Made by a program: the position numbers and the translations under genes. The notes below the pieces were generated by a model. It searched no databases and was not told the origin of the DNA. It worked only from the letters and a program-made list of their open reading frames with translations. A stretch of DNA of 64,000 bases, taken from assembly GCA_965194515.1 (NCBI GenBank), contig OZ239146.1:1-64000 (forward strand), in the 5' to 3' direction. This DNA is from Acidimicrobilacustris europaeus (GTDB taxonomy: Bacteria; Actinomycetota; Acidimicrobiia; Acidimicrobiales; Acidimicrobilacustridaceae). This document shows, in pieces, positions 9,175-18,021 of this stretch. Numbering within the stretch: the first letter of the stretch is position 1; every line of letters starts with the position of its first letter.

Positions 9175-9528
9175 ATGTTTCGATGTGGCTCAGTTCGACA
9201 CGACTCAGTTCGGCACGGTTCAGTGCGGCGTTGTCAGCGCGAGGCGGGTCAGATCGTTCCGATGGCGGCGCTCGTCCTCGCCATCGTGATGCTCATGGGG
9301 CTCCTTGTGGTGCGCCTTGGGTTCCAGGTTGATGAGCGGGCCCGAGCCCAGTCAGCGGCCGACGCCGCCGCGCTTGCGGGTGCGACCGATGGCGAAGACG
9401 TCGCCGGCTCAGTCACCGAGGCCAACGGGGCCGTTCTCGAATCCTTCGTGGTTCGAGGTTCGGAGGTCGAGGTTGTGGTCCGACGGGGCGACGAACGAGC
9501 CACCGCCCGGGCCCGGCGACAATGGTGA
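9175..9528 (+). CDS. TadE/TadG-like secreted envelope protein
   Basis: This 117-residue protein has a basic cytoplasmic start, one hydrophobic segment at about residues 28-46, and then ARAQSAADAAALAGA, the hallmark of the TadE/TadG-like pilus or secretion-associated proteins in actinobacteria (Rv3654c type). It would be anchored in the membrane with a short exterior part. GGGGAG stands in front of ATG 9175. Before the hydrophobic segment the protein has a five-residue repeat (SVRHD, SVRHG, SVRRC) encoded by a 15-base tandem repeat at 9191-9234. No other Tad genes are nearby, so a pilus role is not supported. Confidence 0.7.
   Translation: MFRCGSVRHDSVRHGSVRRCQREAGQIVPMAALVLAIVMLMGLLVVRLGFQVDERARAQSAADAAALAGATDGEDVAGSVTEANGAVLESFVVRGSEVEVVVRRGDERATARARRQW
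9191..9234 (+). repeat. 15-base tandem repeat in the TadE-like gene
   Basis: Units CAGTTCGACACGACT (9191-9205) and CAGTTCGGCACGGTT (9206-9220) are followed by a partial third unit starting CAGTGCGG. They encode S-V-R-H/R-x repeats on the cytoplasmic side of the membrane anchor. Confidence 0.7.
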
Positions 9529-9569
9529 CCTTGTCGGTCGCGAAGGGTCATGATGCGTACACTTCGACG

Positions 9570-10055
9570 ATGACCGTCGAGCAGACGCCCGGAGTGACCT
9601 TCTCGGTGCCCCCGGCTGCCTCCGCACCACCACCCCCGCCGAACCGGGCCCGACGGCCACAGAGCAAGGCAGTGCAGGCCCGTCAGGTGCAACGGGTGGT
9701 CACTCGGCTCGACCCATGGTCCATGTTGCGGGTTTCGCTGTCGTTCGCCTTCTGTCTTTGGATGATCATCGTGGTTGCTGGCGTGCTGATGTGGCAGGGG
9801 GCGGTCGTCACGGGCAGCATCGGCAAGGTCGAGGACTTTCTGGCCCAGTTGTTGGCCGAAAGTTCCTTCACGATCGACGGAATCAAGGTCTTCCAGGGCG
9901 CTGCGGTCGCCGGGTTTGTGCTTTTTCTAGGCGGAGCGCTCTTTGCCGTTGTGACCAGCGTGCTGTTCAATCTCATCGCCGGAGCCTTTGGTGGGCTCCG
10001 GTTTACGGTGGTCGAACTCGAGACGGCACAGGTGGCCCCCGACCAACGATCCTGA
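9570..10055 (+). CDS. DUF3566 transmembrane protein
   Basis: DUF3566 proteins are short membrane proteins found directly downstream of gyrA throughout Actinobacteria (Rv0007 position). This one has about 161 residues: a Pro-rich, basic N-terminus, then two membrane helices at about residues 58-80 and 112-140 flanking a loop, and the family ending FGGLRFTVVELE. The open frame extends upstream to 9522, overlapping the preceding gene, but ATG 9570 fits the family start better. Its biochemical role is unknown. tRNA-Ile follows, as in mycobacteria. Confidence 0.85.
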   Translation: MTVEQTPGVTFSVPPAASAPPPPPNRARRPQSKAVQARQVQRVVTRLDPWSMLRVSLSFAFCLWMIIVVAGVLMWQGAVVTGSIGKVEDFLAQLLAESSFTIDGIKVFQGAAVAGFVLFLGGALFAVVTSVLFNLIAGAFGGLRFTVVELETAQVAPDQRS

Positions 10056-10108
10056 ACCGGTTTTCCCGGCTGCAGGGGGGTCCGGTATGGTGACGCCCCG
10101 GCCAGTTC

Positions 10109-10182
<74 letters not shown>

Positions 10183-10184
10183 CG

Positions 10185-10322
10185 ATGAAAATGTTCCGAC
10201 GGGCCATGATTGCCATCGGCATGGGGGCGCTTGTCGCCGCCGCCGTTCGGCTCCGCGGATCGGGTGTTGCTCCGCCCCGCTCTGGCGGTTGGCGAGAGCT
10301 CTCCGGACCCGGTCTGGACTGA
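10185..10322 (+). CDS. Small single-helix membrane protein (45 aa)
   Basis: A 45-residue frame begins two bases after the tRNA. It reads MKMFRRAMIAIGMGALVAAA, then VRLRGSGVAPPR and so on, that is, a basic start and one short hydrophobic segment with Gly and Met. The TGA at 10320-10322 lies one base before the ATG of the next gene, so translation would be coupled. I recognise no family. The hydropathy pattern and tight spacing argue for a real gene, but with the tRNA so close upstream the transcript would have almost no leader. Confidence 0.5.
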   Translation: MKMFRRAMIAIGMGALVAAAVRLRGSGVAPPRSGGWRELSGPGLD

Positions 10323-10323
10323 C

Positions 10324-11316
10324 ATGGCTCGCATCGGAATCTTGGGCGTTGGCGCAGTCGGCGCGCGTCTCGCACGCCAACTTGTGTCCACCGATGATGA
10401 CGACGTCGTGCTTCGTGACGAACGACGTAACCGCGTTGAACTGGTTGCCAACAGTCTTGGTGATCGCGCAAGCATCGACCGAGGGTCCTTGGACGATCCG
10501 CTCGATGTCGATGTCGTCGTGTTGGCCGGTCCAGCTCGAACCCAAACACAGGTTGCTGAACAGTTTGTTCGTCGTGGCATTCATGTCGTCAGCACAAGCG
10601 ATGATCTGACCGATGTTCGTGCGCTTTTGGCACTTGATCAGCAAGCGCGCGAACGCAATGTGCATGTGGTGATTGGTGCCGGCTTTGCCCCAGGACTCAC
10701 CTGCGTGCTTGCTGCGCATGCTGCAAAAAAATTCGAACAAGTCGACGAGGTTCACATCGCGAAGTCGGGAACCGGCGGTCCTGCGTGCGCGCGTCAACAT
10801 CATCGTGCTCTTGGTCGCGGCGCTATCGACTGGCGCGACGGTTCGTGGGATGCACGACCGGGTGGCTCTGGCCGAGAACTGTGCTGGTTCCCCGACCCCA
10901 TTGGTCCGCAGGACTGTTACCGAGCAGAACTTCCCGATGCACTTGTTTTGGTTCCTGCCTTCCCGGGCGTGCGTCGTGTGACATCTCGAGTGTCAGCGAC
11001 CCGTCGCGATCGCCTCACGGCTCGACTTCCGATGCTGTGGCCCACCGATCCTGAAGGCGGGCCTGGCGCCGTGCGTGTCGAAGTTCGCGGCCGCAGTAAT
11101 GGCCGTGGTTCGGTCCTTGTCTACGGGGCAATGGATCGCCCCGCGGTTGCCGCCGGGGCAGTTGCCGCAGTCGCGAGCCGATTCATTGTCAACGGCTCAC
11201 TCCGGAGATTCGGAGCGGCGGGTTTGGCCGAATCTGTTGATTCCCTCGCGTTCCTTGCCGAACTGGCTCGCCGGGGTGTTCGGGCTGCGGTGTTTGAGGG
11301 CGAAGCCGGGGCCTAA
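10324..11316 (+). CDS. Saccharopine-dehydrogenase-like NAD(P)-binding protein
   Basis: About 330 residues. The N-terminus is a Rossmann fold with GILGVGAVGARLARQL, as in saccharopine dehydrogenase and related homospermidine or aspartate-type dehydrogenases. A mid-domain (HVVSTSDDLTDVRALL, GAGFAPGLTCVLA) fits that superfamily. The substrate cannot be assigned. I chose ATG 10324 because an upstream extension of 38 residues would overlap the 45-residue frame and has no similarity to a Rossmann fold. The stop codon sits inside a small GC-rich dyad (GGCC TAA GGCC). Confidence 0.7.
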   Translation: MARIGILGVGAVGARLARQLVSTDDDDVVLRDERRNRVELVANSLGDRASIDRGSLDDPLDVDVVVLAGPARTQTQVAEQFVRRGIHVVSTSDDLTDVRALLALDQQARERNVHVVIGAGFAPGLTCVLAAHAAKKFEQVDEVHIAKSGTGGPACARQHHRALGRGAIDWRDGSWDARPGGSGRELCWFPDPIGPQDCYRAELPDALVLVPAFPGVRRVTSRVSATRRDRLTARLPMLWPTDPEGGPGAVRVEVRGRSNGRGSVLVYGAMDRPAVAAGAVAAVASRFIVNGSLRRFGAAGLAESVDSLAFLAELARRGVRAAVFEGEAGA

Positions 11317-11513
11317 GGCCCTTCGGCGATCCGGTCACCAGGAAATCTGGGCCGGATGACTCAGAAAAATGGGCCGGGGTGACCTGAAAACTGCTCGCGC
11401 GCGTTCCTAGGGTGTCGATCCGGCAATCAACCGGTTGCGGGGTGGGCGGCGAAAGGGGAGGTTTCGCCGACTTCTGGGAGCAGGAACGTGCGCACGCACG
11501 AAGGGGGAGTCAC

Positions 11514-12305
11514 ATGAACGGGCAATCAATGGATCCCGAAGTTGCAGCGTTGGTCGACAAAGGGCTTGAGGTCGTCCCCAAAGTGGTGGCCTCAATCGCC
11601 TCGAACTTTCCTCGACATGTCGAACGAGCAGAACTGATTCGAGCCGGCGCGCTCGGAGTCGTCGAAGCGGCATGGAGGTTCGATGCGACTCGGGGTGTTC
11701 CATTCGAACGATTTGTCGCAATGCGCATTCGTGGTGCTGTGCTCGATGCGGTGCGCGCCGACGACTGGGCGCCGCGATCATTGCGCGCTGAAGCCCGTCG
11801 AATTGAAATGGTTGAGAGCTCGCTTACGGCTCGCTATGGACGCCGACCGACGATTGAGGAACTCGCTGCGGAAGCAGGGACCTCTCCCGAGCGGGTCGTT
11901 AAGGTCAAAGCGCTTCTCGACACCAGCGTCGTTGGTCGACTTGATCAAGGCCAGAGCGACGAGACTGTTGCGGGACTCCGTTCGGAAGAACTCGCTGATC
12001 GAGGGCAACGAGACGTCGGTGAACTCCTCGAGCACGTTGAACTCCTCACCTATCTCCGCCAAGCACTCGACGAACTGCCTCAGCGACAGCGTCGGGTGAT
12101 CCTCGGCCATTTCGTCGATGGCCACACAACGTCGGAATTAGCAAGCGAACTAGGAGTCACTCGTTCACGAGTGAGCCAACTTCGCACCGAGGCCTTGCAT
12201 GAACTTCGCCGATCCATTGCCGGAAACTACGAGCCAGTTCCATTGCGTAAGGACCGCTCGATTCAGGCAGAGTCGGCGACGGTCCCGCTCTCGACAACTG
12301 CTTGA
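11514..12305 (+). CDS. RNA polymerase sigma factor, FliA/WhiG type
   Basis: A group 3 sigma factor of about 263 residues. Region 2 reads AELIRAGALGVVEAAWRFD and FERFVAMRIRGAVLDAVR with the FliA-type DDWAPRSLR ending, region 3 is RRPTIEELAAEAG, and region 4 is a helix-turn-helix (TTSELASELGVTRSRVSQLR). AAGGGGGA at 11501-11508 supports ATG 11514 over an earlier frame start at 11412. No flagellar gene lies nearby, so a WhiG-like or stress role is as likely as motility. Its 3' end overlaps the convergent neighbour by 43 bases. Confidence 0.9.
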   Translation: MNGQSMDPEVAALVDKGLEVVPKVVASIASNFPRHVERAELIRAGALGVVEAAWRFDATRGVPFERFVAMRIRGAVLDAVRADDWAPRSLRAEARRIEMVESSLTARYGRRPTIEELAAEAGTSPERVVKVKALLDTSVVGRLDQGQSDETVAGLRSEELADRGQRDVGELLEHVELLTYLRQALDELPQRQRRVILGHFVDGHTTSELASELGVTRSRVSQLRTEALHELRRSIAGNYEPVPLRKDRSIQAESATVPLSTTA

Positions 12306-13276
12306 CCAGCGACGTCGTCGGTAAAGCCTCCGCTGACAATGATCGTCACGGCGATACCAACGACGATCCCTAACCCGAGTCCGACGGTGAATCGGACAAT
12401 CGCGGCGTCAAGCGAGTTCGGAATGAAGACGGCAGTAAGTGAAGTGAAATTCAGCGCGACCCACCAGGCCAATGCTGCAACAGCTCCGACCATGGTGACC
12501 ACACTCAACCGTCGCGAAGAACGACGGAGCACAACGCATGCGACGGCGAAGACTCCGGCGAGAACCGACGCGAGGAGTGAAAGCCGCGGAGGAGTGAAGC
12601 CGGTCGGGGTTGCTGTCCATCCGCCGATCGCCACGATGATCGCGAGTGCTGACCCCACCAGTAGCGCCAAGCTGCTGGCGGTCCAGGCCCGGCGGAACCC
12701 CAGGGACACGATTGCTGCGGCAGCGAGGATGGCAAGAAGGACCTCAAGAAGGGGACCATGAGAGGGGAGCTCGGTGAGCTGTCCCCGAATCACTACTGGC
12801 TCATCATCAACTGTGACGAGGACGGTCCAGTTGGTGTCAGCGGGGACTCCATTCATGGCGTGGAGGCGATGGTCATGCCATGACACCGATCCATTGGTCG
12901 CGATCGTTGACCATTCCGGTTCTGCTGCGGGATCCGCTGATTCGGGAATGGCACCTGATCCCGTCATGTCTTTATTGGTCCACCACGTGGGCGACTTCAG
13001 GTTCGCCTGCACCTCGCCGGTGGCAGTGACACGGAGGTACGGCTCGTTTCGATAGCCCGGAATGAGTGCGGTGTGACCGGGTTTGGTCGTCAGTTGGATG
13101 ACCTCACCACCGTTGTGAACGGCAACGGTGACAGCGTCGGTCGACGGTGCAATCGAGATGATCGATGATTGCCAATCGGTGGGAGAAAGTGAAAGTGAAC
13201 TTGCCGCCGTTGCGCTTGCACACACGACCCCAGTCGCGATCGCAACAACGAGAATCAGGCGACGCACAACAGTCAT
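12263..13276 (-). CDS. Membrane protein of the copper (YcnI/CopCD) operon
   Basis: 337 residues with a signal peptide (residues 1-27), a large exterior beta-rich domain up to about residue 175, and then five to six membrane helices to near residue 320. I do not recognise a named family, but it is the third gene of the operon CopCD-YcnI-this gene, nine bases after YcnI. That context suggests a role in copper uptake or in delivering copper to a membrane enzyme. It overlaps the sigma factor gene tail to tail. Confidence 0.6.
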   Translation of the reverse strand: MTVVRRLILVVAIATGVVCASATAASSLSLSPTDWQSSIISIAPSTDAVTVAVHNGGEVIQLTTKPGHTALIPGYRNEPYLRVTATGEVQANLKSPTWWTNKDMTGSGAIPESADPAAEPEWSTIATNGSVSWHDHRLHAMNGVPADTNWTVLVTVDDEPVVIRGQLTELPSHGPLLEVLLAILAAAAIVSLGFRRAWTASSLALLVGSALAIIVAIGGWTATPTGFTPPRLSLLASVLAGVFAVACVVLRRSSRRLSVVTMVGAVAALAWWVALNFTSLTAVFIPNSLDAAIVRFTVGLGLGIVVGIAVTIIVSGGFTDDVAGQAVVESGTVADSA

Positions 13277-13284
13277 GAAGAGAC

Positions 13285-13968
13285 TTAACTCTTTGTCGGA
13301 TGCTTGCGGTACTTGAGGAACAGGACTCCAGCGCCGATCACAATGACGGCACAGACACCAAGAAAGACGTAGCGACCGGAAGCGTTGGTTTCACTCCCCG
13401 CATCGGTGACAGCGTTTGATTCCGTGGCCATCCGAGCGACTGCGGTGGTTGACGAACCACCTGCAGCGGCGACTGCAGTCGTTGCCGGAGCAGCCGACGT
13501 GCTGTTCGCGGGCACCACGATTTTTGGCGCGGGCTGGGTCGCTTCTGACTTTTCGCCACCGGCGGCTTGAATCCATGCGATTTCGGTGTTGTTCGTGCAG
13601 GTTTGGATGGTGGGAAGCGTGACGGTCTCACCAGCCGGTTGCGCCAACACGAGACTGAAGTCGAAGTCTGCAGAAGAGTTTGCTGGCATTGAGCCGCCAG
13701 TCCACGAGATTTCCGTGGCCGACACGGTGGAGGTCCAAGCCCCCGAATTGGTGCCGGTGACAGCAGTTGCTCCGCTCGGAAGTGCAACTCGAACACCAGT
13801 GACGGGATTGCCGTTGCAACCGTGTTCAATCGAAACAGTGATTGCCGTGCGGCCGGCTTGTTCGGCTTTTGCGCTGGCGTTCGCGTGAGCAAATGCGGGG
13901 CTCGCTAACGCCACAATCGCGGTGAGCGATGCAGCGGAAGCGATGAGAAAGCGTCGGGGAAGGGCCAT
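13285..13968 (-). CDS. YcnI-like copper-binding protein (DUF1775)
   Basis: About 227 residues. A signal peptide ends in SPAFA, leaving an N-terminal histidine (HANAS) that in YcnI forms the copper site. The DUF1775 domain follows (EHGCNGNPVTGVRVALPSG and the conserved Trp in AWTS), then a Pro/Ala/Thr-rich stalk, a C-terminal membrane helix (YVFLGVCAVIVIGAGVLFL) and a basic tail. AAGG six bases upstream supports ATG at 13968 rather than the ATG two codons earlier (13974), which it would abut. It is the middle gene of the copper operon. Confidence 0.88.
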   Translation of the reverse strand: MALPRRFLIASAASLTAIVALASPAFAHANASAKAEQAGRTAITVSIEHGCNGNPVTGVRVALPSGATAVTGTNSGAWTSTVSATEISWTGGSMPANSSADFDFSLVLAQPAGETVTLPTIQTCTNNTEIAWIQAAGGEKSEATQPAPKIVVPANSTSAAPATTAVAAAGGSSTTAVARMATESNAVTDAGSETNASGRYVFLGVCAVIVIGAGVLFLKYRKHPTKS

Positions 13969-13986
13969 GTGCATCCTTGACTGTGG

Positions 13987-15645
13987 TTAGCGACGGACGG
14001 GAACTTCGAATGAGGTGCGTTGTTCAGTGAAGTCGCCGGTTCGAACTGCGATCGTGATGGTCCAGGTGCCAGGAATTGAGAGTTCGTTTCCTTGAATCAC
14101 AAAGACTCCGGGCTCTGAGGCTGGCACTTGCCGGGTGATTGGCTCAAGTCCGGCCGATGGTTGCGAGAATTCAACGCTCATGCTGTTGGCCACATTGATT
14201 GGTTGTCCGGTCCCATCGGTGTATCGGACGGAAACGGTATTTGGTCCGACAATCGCTGGATCAACGGAAAGTTGGACGTTGCCGGTGTCGACCCGTTGGG
14301 TGATATCGACTCGGTCTGTCTTCGCGACGACCGCCGTTCGAGCTGGGGGAACGTTGACAACAATCGCGGTCAGCGCGAGTACTGCAACGAGGAGTACCGC
14401 TTCGGCTCGGATCGTTCGGAGAAGAGTTGCCCACCGAACCGCTAATTCATTGGTGTTCTCGGTTGGACTGGTGAGCGAGGGGACGAGCGTGCGTCGATTC
14501 CATGCAGCGATGAGCACGACGATGAGGGTCAGGCCGATTTTGGCGAGAACGAGCTGACCCCAAGTAGTGGTGAGAATCGAGTTCAGATTCGCGTCGGAGC
14601 CGGTGATGGTGAGAGTCAGACCGGCGATGGTGAGTGCAATGACCGACCAAAAGGCCATCAGCGAAAATCGACCGATGATTCCAGCGGTTGAGCGAACCGT
14701 CTCGGGTGTGCGCAGCGAAAGCACCATCACCAAACCAACGAGTCCGCCAAGCCAAAGCGCAGCCGCAGTGGCATGGATGGCATTGGCAGCGAGCGAGATG
14801 GCGGTGGGGGAGAGTTCGGTGGCGTGACCCCACACAGCGAACGAGACGGTGACAGCAAGACCGCCATAGAGGGCGAGTGACCGCGACACCGCCTTTTTGG
14901 AGATATCGGTTGAGAGGTGGACTGCAGCCAAGCCAATCATCAACAACGCGAGCGACCAACCAAGGTTCTGGTTGAGAACATCACGAAGCACATTGGAGTC
15001 GGTGACGGCCCCGGCGCCCTTCCCCGTGAGAAGCGCGGCCTGGCTCATCACAATGCCGATTGCGCTGAACAGAGCAAGAATCGAACCAATGCGAACAAAC
15101 GGAACAAGCCGCCAACGATCCTCAGCACGATCATGAATGAAGGCCAAGAAAAACGCGACACCGGCAGCAACGAGCGCAGCGAGGTACATGATGAAGCGAG
15201 AAATGCCGCCGATGATTTCCCAAAGCCGATCGCCGGTTGAACTCGGTTGCGCGCTTCGGTCAAGTGCCCCGTTACCCACACCAAAGAGAATCGAGCCGCT
15301 TACAGGGTGACCATCGGCAGAAAGAACCCGATACGTCGCAACGTACGTGCCGTCGGACAAGGTCTCACTGATTGGTGCAACCAGTGTCCGACCGCCGACA
15401 ACTTCACTGTTTCCGACATCGACAGTCTTGCCGTCGGCATCAAGAACACTGAGCCCGCCCGAAATCGTCGTTACTGCTTCATTGAAGGTGATTCGGATCT
15501 CGCTCGGCGAGGTGAGAACGGATTGCCCGTCGGCGGGGGAAGAGCTTTCCAGCGTGGCGTGAGCCGACGCGGCGGTCGTACCAAGAGCAAGAACTCCCAC
15601 CAGAATCGCGAGTGTGGCGACGAGTTGTCGGGCAATACGGGACAT
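13987..15645 (-). CDS. CopC-CopD fusion copper transport protein
   Basis: About 552 residues. A signal peptide ends in ASA and is followed by His (HATLESSSPADG), the copper-binding N-terminus of CopC. The CopC domain runs to about residue 120 (SADGHPVSGSILFGVG). About eight membrane helices of the CopD type follow, and a C-terminal exterior FixH/YtkA-like domain begins near residue 440. ATG 15645 gives the proper signal peptide; the frame runs to 15714 but the extension is not credible. It heads the operon and diverges from an ABC ATPase gene across 87 bases. Confidence 0.92.
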   Translation of the reverse strand: MSRIARQLVATLAILVGVLALGTTAASAHATLESSSPADGQSVLTSPSEIRITFNEAVTTISGGLSVLDADGKTVDVGNSEVVGGRTLVAPISETLSDGTYVATYRVLSADGHPVSGSILFGVGNGALDRSAQPSSTGDRLWEIIGGISRFIMYLAALVAAGVAFFLAFIHDRAEDRWRLVPFVRIGSILALFSAIGIVMSQAALLTGKGAGAVTDSNVLRDVLNQNLGWSLALLMIGLAAVHLSTDISKKAVSRSLALYGGLAVTVSFAVWGHATELSPTAISLAANAIHATAAALWLGGLVGLVMVLSLRTPETVRSTAGIIGRFSLMAFWSVIALTIAGLTLTITGSDANLNSILTTTWGQLVLAKIGLTLIVVLIAAWNRRTLVPSLTSPTENTNELAVRWATLLRTIRAEAVLLVAVLALTAIVVNVPPARTAVVAKTDRVDITQRVDTGNVQLSVDPAIVGPNTVSVRYTDGTGQPINVANSMSVEFSQPSAGLEPITRQVPASEPGVFVIQGNELSIPGTWTITIAVRTGDFTEQRTSFEVPVRR

Positions 15646-15732
15646 GTGTTCTCGTTTTCCGCGGGTTGGGCAAGACTGTGGAAGTGACCAATCGTATTCC
15701 CATCCCTGAAGCATCCCGGCGCGGTCATCGCA

Positions 15733-16551
15733 ATGTCTGAGCGCGAGTCAGCGATTGCTGTCGAAGGGCACAACCTGACACTCGCGTATGGGCGCCACTC
15801 CGTCCTGCGCGACGCGTCGTTCGCGTTGCCGACCGGTGCGGTCACTTCGCTAGTTGGTCCCAACGGTGCTGGAAAATCCAGTTTGTTGAACGCGATTGTG
15901 GGTTTGTTGCCGGTGGAGTCAGGAACGCTGACAGTCGCGGGTGGAGTACCAACCGACATGCGCCGCCGTGTTGCGTACGTGATGCAATCGGCAAAGGTCA
16001 ATGATCAGTTACCAGTCACGGTTCGTGAAGTTGTCTCGATGGGTCGATTCGCAACTCGCGGCGCCTTTGGTCGGATGACAGATGATGATCGTCGCATTGT
16101 TGATGAGGCAATGGATCGCCTTGAGTTAGGCGACCTCACTCGCCGTCATCTTCACGAACTTTCCGGTGGGCAACGTCAACGTGTTTTTGTCGCTCAGGGT
16201 CTGGCGCAAGGAGGCGACATTCTCCTCCTCGACGAACCGGTTACCGGACTCGACGTCGTCAGTCGTCAACACATTCTCGATGTCGTCGACCAAGAGCGAG
16301 ACGCAGGTCGCACCATCGTCATGACGACGCACGACCTGGCCGAAGCAGCCGAGACCGACCACGTGGTGTTGTTGGCTGGTCGCGTTGTCGCGAGTGGTAC
16401 CGCTGACGAAGTCCTCACTGCAGCAAATCTCGCCGAGGCCTACGGCGGGCGCTTGTTGCGTTTGGCCGATGGAATCGTGCTTATTGACGACCCGCATCAT
16501 CACGCGCATGGACACGACCACACCGTGTGTGAAGACGACGACGAGCGTTAG
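15733..16551 (+). CDS. Zn/Mn-type metal ABC transporter ATPase
   Basis: 272 residues. Walker A is GPNGAGKSS near residue 43, the Q-loop reads VMQS, the signature is LSGGQRQRVFVAQGL and Walker B is ILLLDEPVTGLD. The sequence fits the ZnuC/MntB/SitB class of metal importers. The C-terminus is metal-binding in character: DDPHHHAHGHDHTVCEDDD. No permease or binding-protein gene adjoins it, so the partners must be encoded elsewhere. Its stop overlaps the convergent phosphatase gene by four bases. Confidence 0.82.
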   Translation: MSERESAIAVEGHNLTLAYGRHSVLRDASFALPTGAVTSLVGPNGAGKSSLLNAIVGLLPVESGTLTVAGGVPTDMRRRVAYVMQSAKVNDQLPVTVREVVSMGRFATRGAFGRMTDDDRRIVDEAMDRLELGDLTRRHLHELSGGQRQRVFVAQGLAQGGDILLLDEPVTGLDVVSRQHILDVVDQERDAGRTIVMTTHDLAEAAETDHVVLLAGRVVASGTADEVLTAANLAEAYGGRLLRLADGIVLIDDPHHHAHGHDHTVCEDDDER

Positions 16552-17303
16552 CGGTTATTCAATGCGGCAATGACCGCGTCGTGTACAACACCGTTCGATG
16601 CCACGCCCGAAACATTGGAACCGGGAACGAGTGAAACCTCTTTACCGTCGGTGCCGGTGAATTTTCCGCCGGCTTCTTCGAAGATCACGGGCATTGGCGC
16701 AATATCCCACAGTGAAACCTGGGGATCGACCATCGCGTCGAGGGCGCCACACGCAACCATGGCGTAGCCATAGCCGTCGCCCCAAGTTCGCAATTCAAAT
16801 CCTGCTCGTTTCACGCCGAGTAAAGAATCTTCTTCCCAAGTACCGAAGCCACTGGTGGAAAGGACACAGCTCGACGGAGTGTCGCGGTTGCTGACGTGCA
16901 CTGGACGGCCGTCGCGGAAACACCCGAGACCGCGACCGGCATACACGGTGGTGTTGAGTGCTGGGAGATTGATGACGCCGATGAGTGGTCCGTGTTCGTC
17001 GACCACGGCAAGAAGGTTCGAATACAGCGGCACTCCGCGAGTAAACGCTTTGGTGCCATCAATTGGGTCGACAATCCAAGTTCTCGTGCTGGTGCCGATG
17101 CAATCGTCGAGTTCTTCACCGAGCACGGAATCCTCGGGATGAAGGGCGGCGAGACGGTCTCGAACGATTTGTTCGGCACCGCGATCGGCTTCAGTGACTG
17201 GTGTGCCATCGCTTTTGGTGGTGATGTCCAAGGCGGGGTTATCAAACCACTGCATGGTGAAGGCGCCAGCGGCGCGAAGAATCTCGACCGCATTGGCGAG
17301 CAT
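16548..17303 (-). CDS. Inositol-monophosphatase family protein, HisN-like
   Basis: About 251 residues. Metal-binding and catalytic motifs of the Li+-sensitive phosphatase superfamily are present: GEELDD near residue 65, WIVDPIDGTKAFTRG near 80, and WDIAPMPVIFEEAGG near 200. Sequence features such as TKSDGTPVTEADRGAEQ resemble the histidinol-phosphatase (HisN) subgroup. The frame extends upstream to a TTG at 17366; I prefer ATG 17303, where family homology begins. It is the last gene of a four-gene minus-strand group. Confidence 0.83.
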   Translation of the reverse strand: MLANAVEILRAAGAFTMQWFDNPALDITTKSDGTPVTEADRGAEQIVRDRLAALHPEDSVLGEELDDCIGTSTRTWIVDPIDGTKAFTRGVPLYSNLLAVVDEHGPLIGVINLPALNTTVYAGRGLGCFRDGRPVHVSNRDTPSSCVLSTSGFGTWEEDSLLGVKRAGFELRTWGDGYGYAMVACGALDAMVDPQVSLWDIAPMPVIFEEAGGKFTGTDGKEVSLVPGSNVSGVASNGVVHDAVIAALNNR

Positions 17304-17384
17304 GGTTTGGTCAGCGGGCGGACCCGGGGGGAGAAGAGCCACGAGCCAATGCTGACACGGCAGCAACGCGAAACGGTGTCGCTT

Positions 17385-18020
17385 TTAGTACTTCGTCCCT
17401 TGGGAGGTTGCGCCGAGATCGACTAACTGGTCGAACCATGCACTGGCCACAACTTTTCCGAGCATTCCGGCAGCGAGATCCTCGGGCATGGTGAATTCGA
17501 TGACGTGGTCGACGCCATCGATCGTCATCGTGAGTTGGGGGCGCATCATTGTTGGTCGAGGGCCAAGAACAATGTCGCTCGGCCACGAATCAAAGATGGT
17601 CGTTCCTTCGAGGTTCTCGTCGGCCTTCTTGGTTCGCGATCGAGGGTTTGGCCCGAAGGTGAATGACAGCTTGCCGCCGGCGAAGTGAAGAGTTCCGCGT
17701 CGGCGACCGTTCTCGCGACGGTTTGGTGCTCGGGTGACAGGAACCGAGACGGGGTCATCCTCGGCAGTTGCTCGGACAAGTCGCCCGGGCTCAATCGCGT
17801 GTTGTTCTGCGCCGTCGCCGCGAACAACTTGAATCGTGTTGGTGGCGACGAGTGCGCCGATGACGAGCAACGGAAGAAGTAGAACCCACGGCGCACCGAC
17901 AGAAAGTAGGAAAAGAAGCAGAAGGGCAATGCCCCACCACACAACCAGATTGATGTTCCGACGCGCACGTGCCTTGGCGCGCGTTGGATTTGGATCGGGA
18001 GTGTGATTGATGCGAGCCAC
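17385..18020 (-). CDS. Membrane protein, paralogue of its upstream neighbour
   Basis: About 211 residues. Two closely spaced membrane helices near residues 23-62 are followed by a soluble domain with the pattern MMRPQLTMTIDGVDHVIEF. The neighbouring gene has the same layout and the matching pattern FMRPQLDLSIDGVTHSVRF, so the two are tandem paralogues. The GTG start at 18020 follows the neighbour's TGA by one base and has GGAG nine bases upstream. The soluble part resembles a membrane-tethered PH-like domain, which is inference only. Confidence 0.6.
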   Translation of the reverse strand: MARINHTPDPNPTRAKARARRNINLVVWWGIALLLLFLLSVGAPWVLLLPLLVIGALVATNTIQVVRGDGAEQHAIEPGRLVRATAEDDPVSVPVTRAPNRRENGRRRGTLHFAGGKLSFTFGPNPRSRTKKADENLEGTTIFDSWPSDIVLGPRPTMMRPQLTMTIDGVDHVIEFTMPEDLAAGMLGKVVASAWFDQLVDLGATSQGTKY

Positions 18021-18021
18021 G

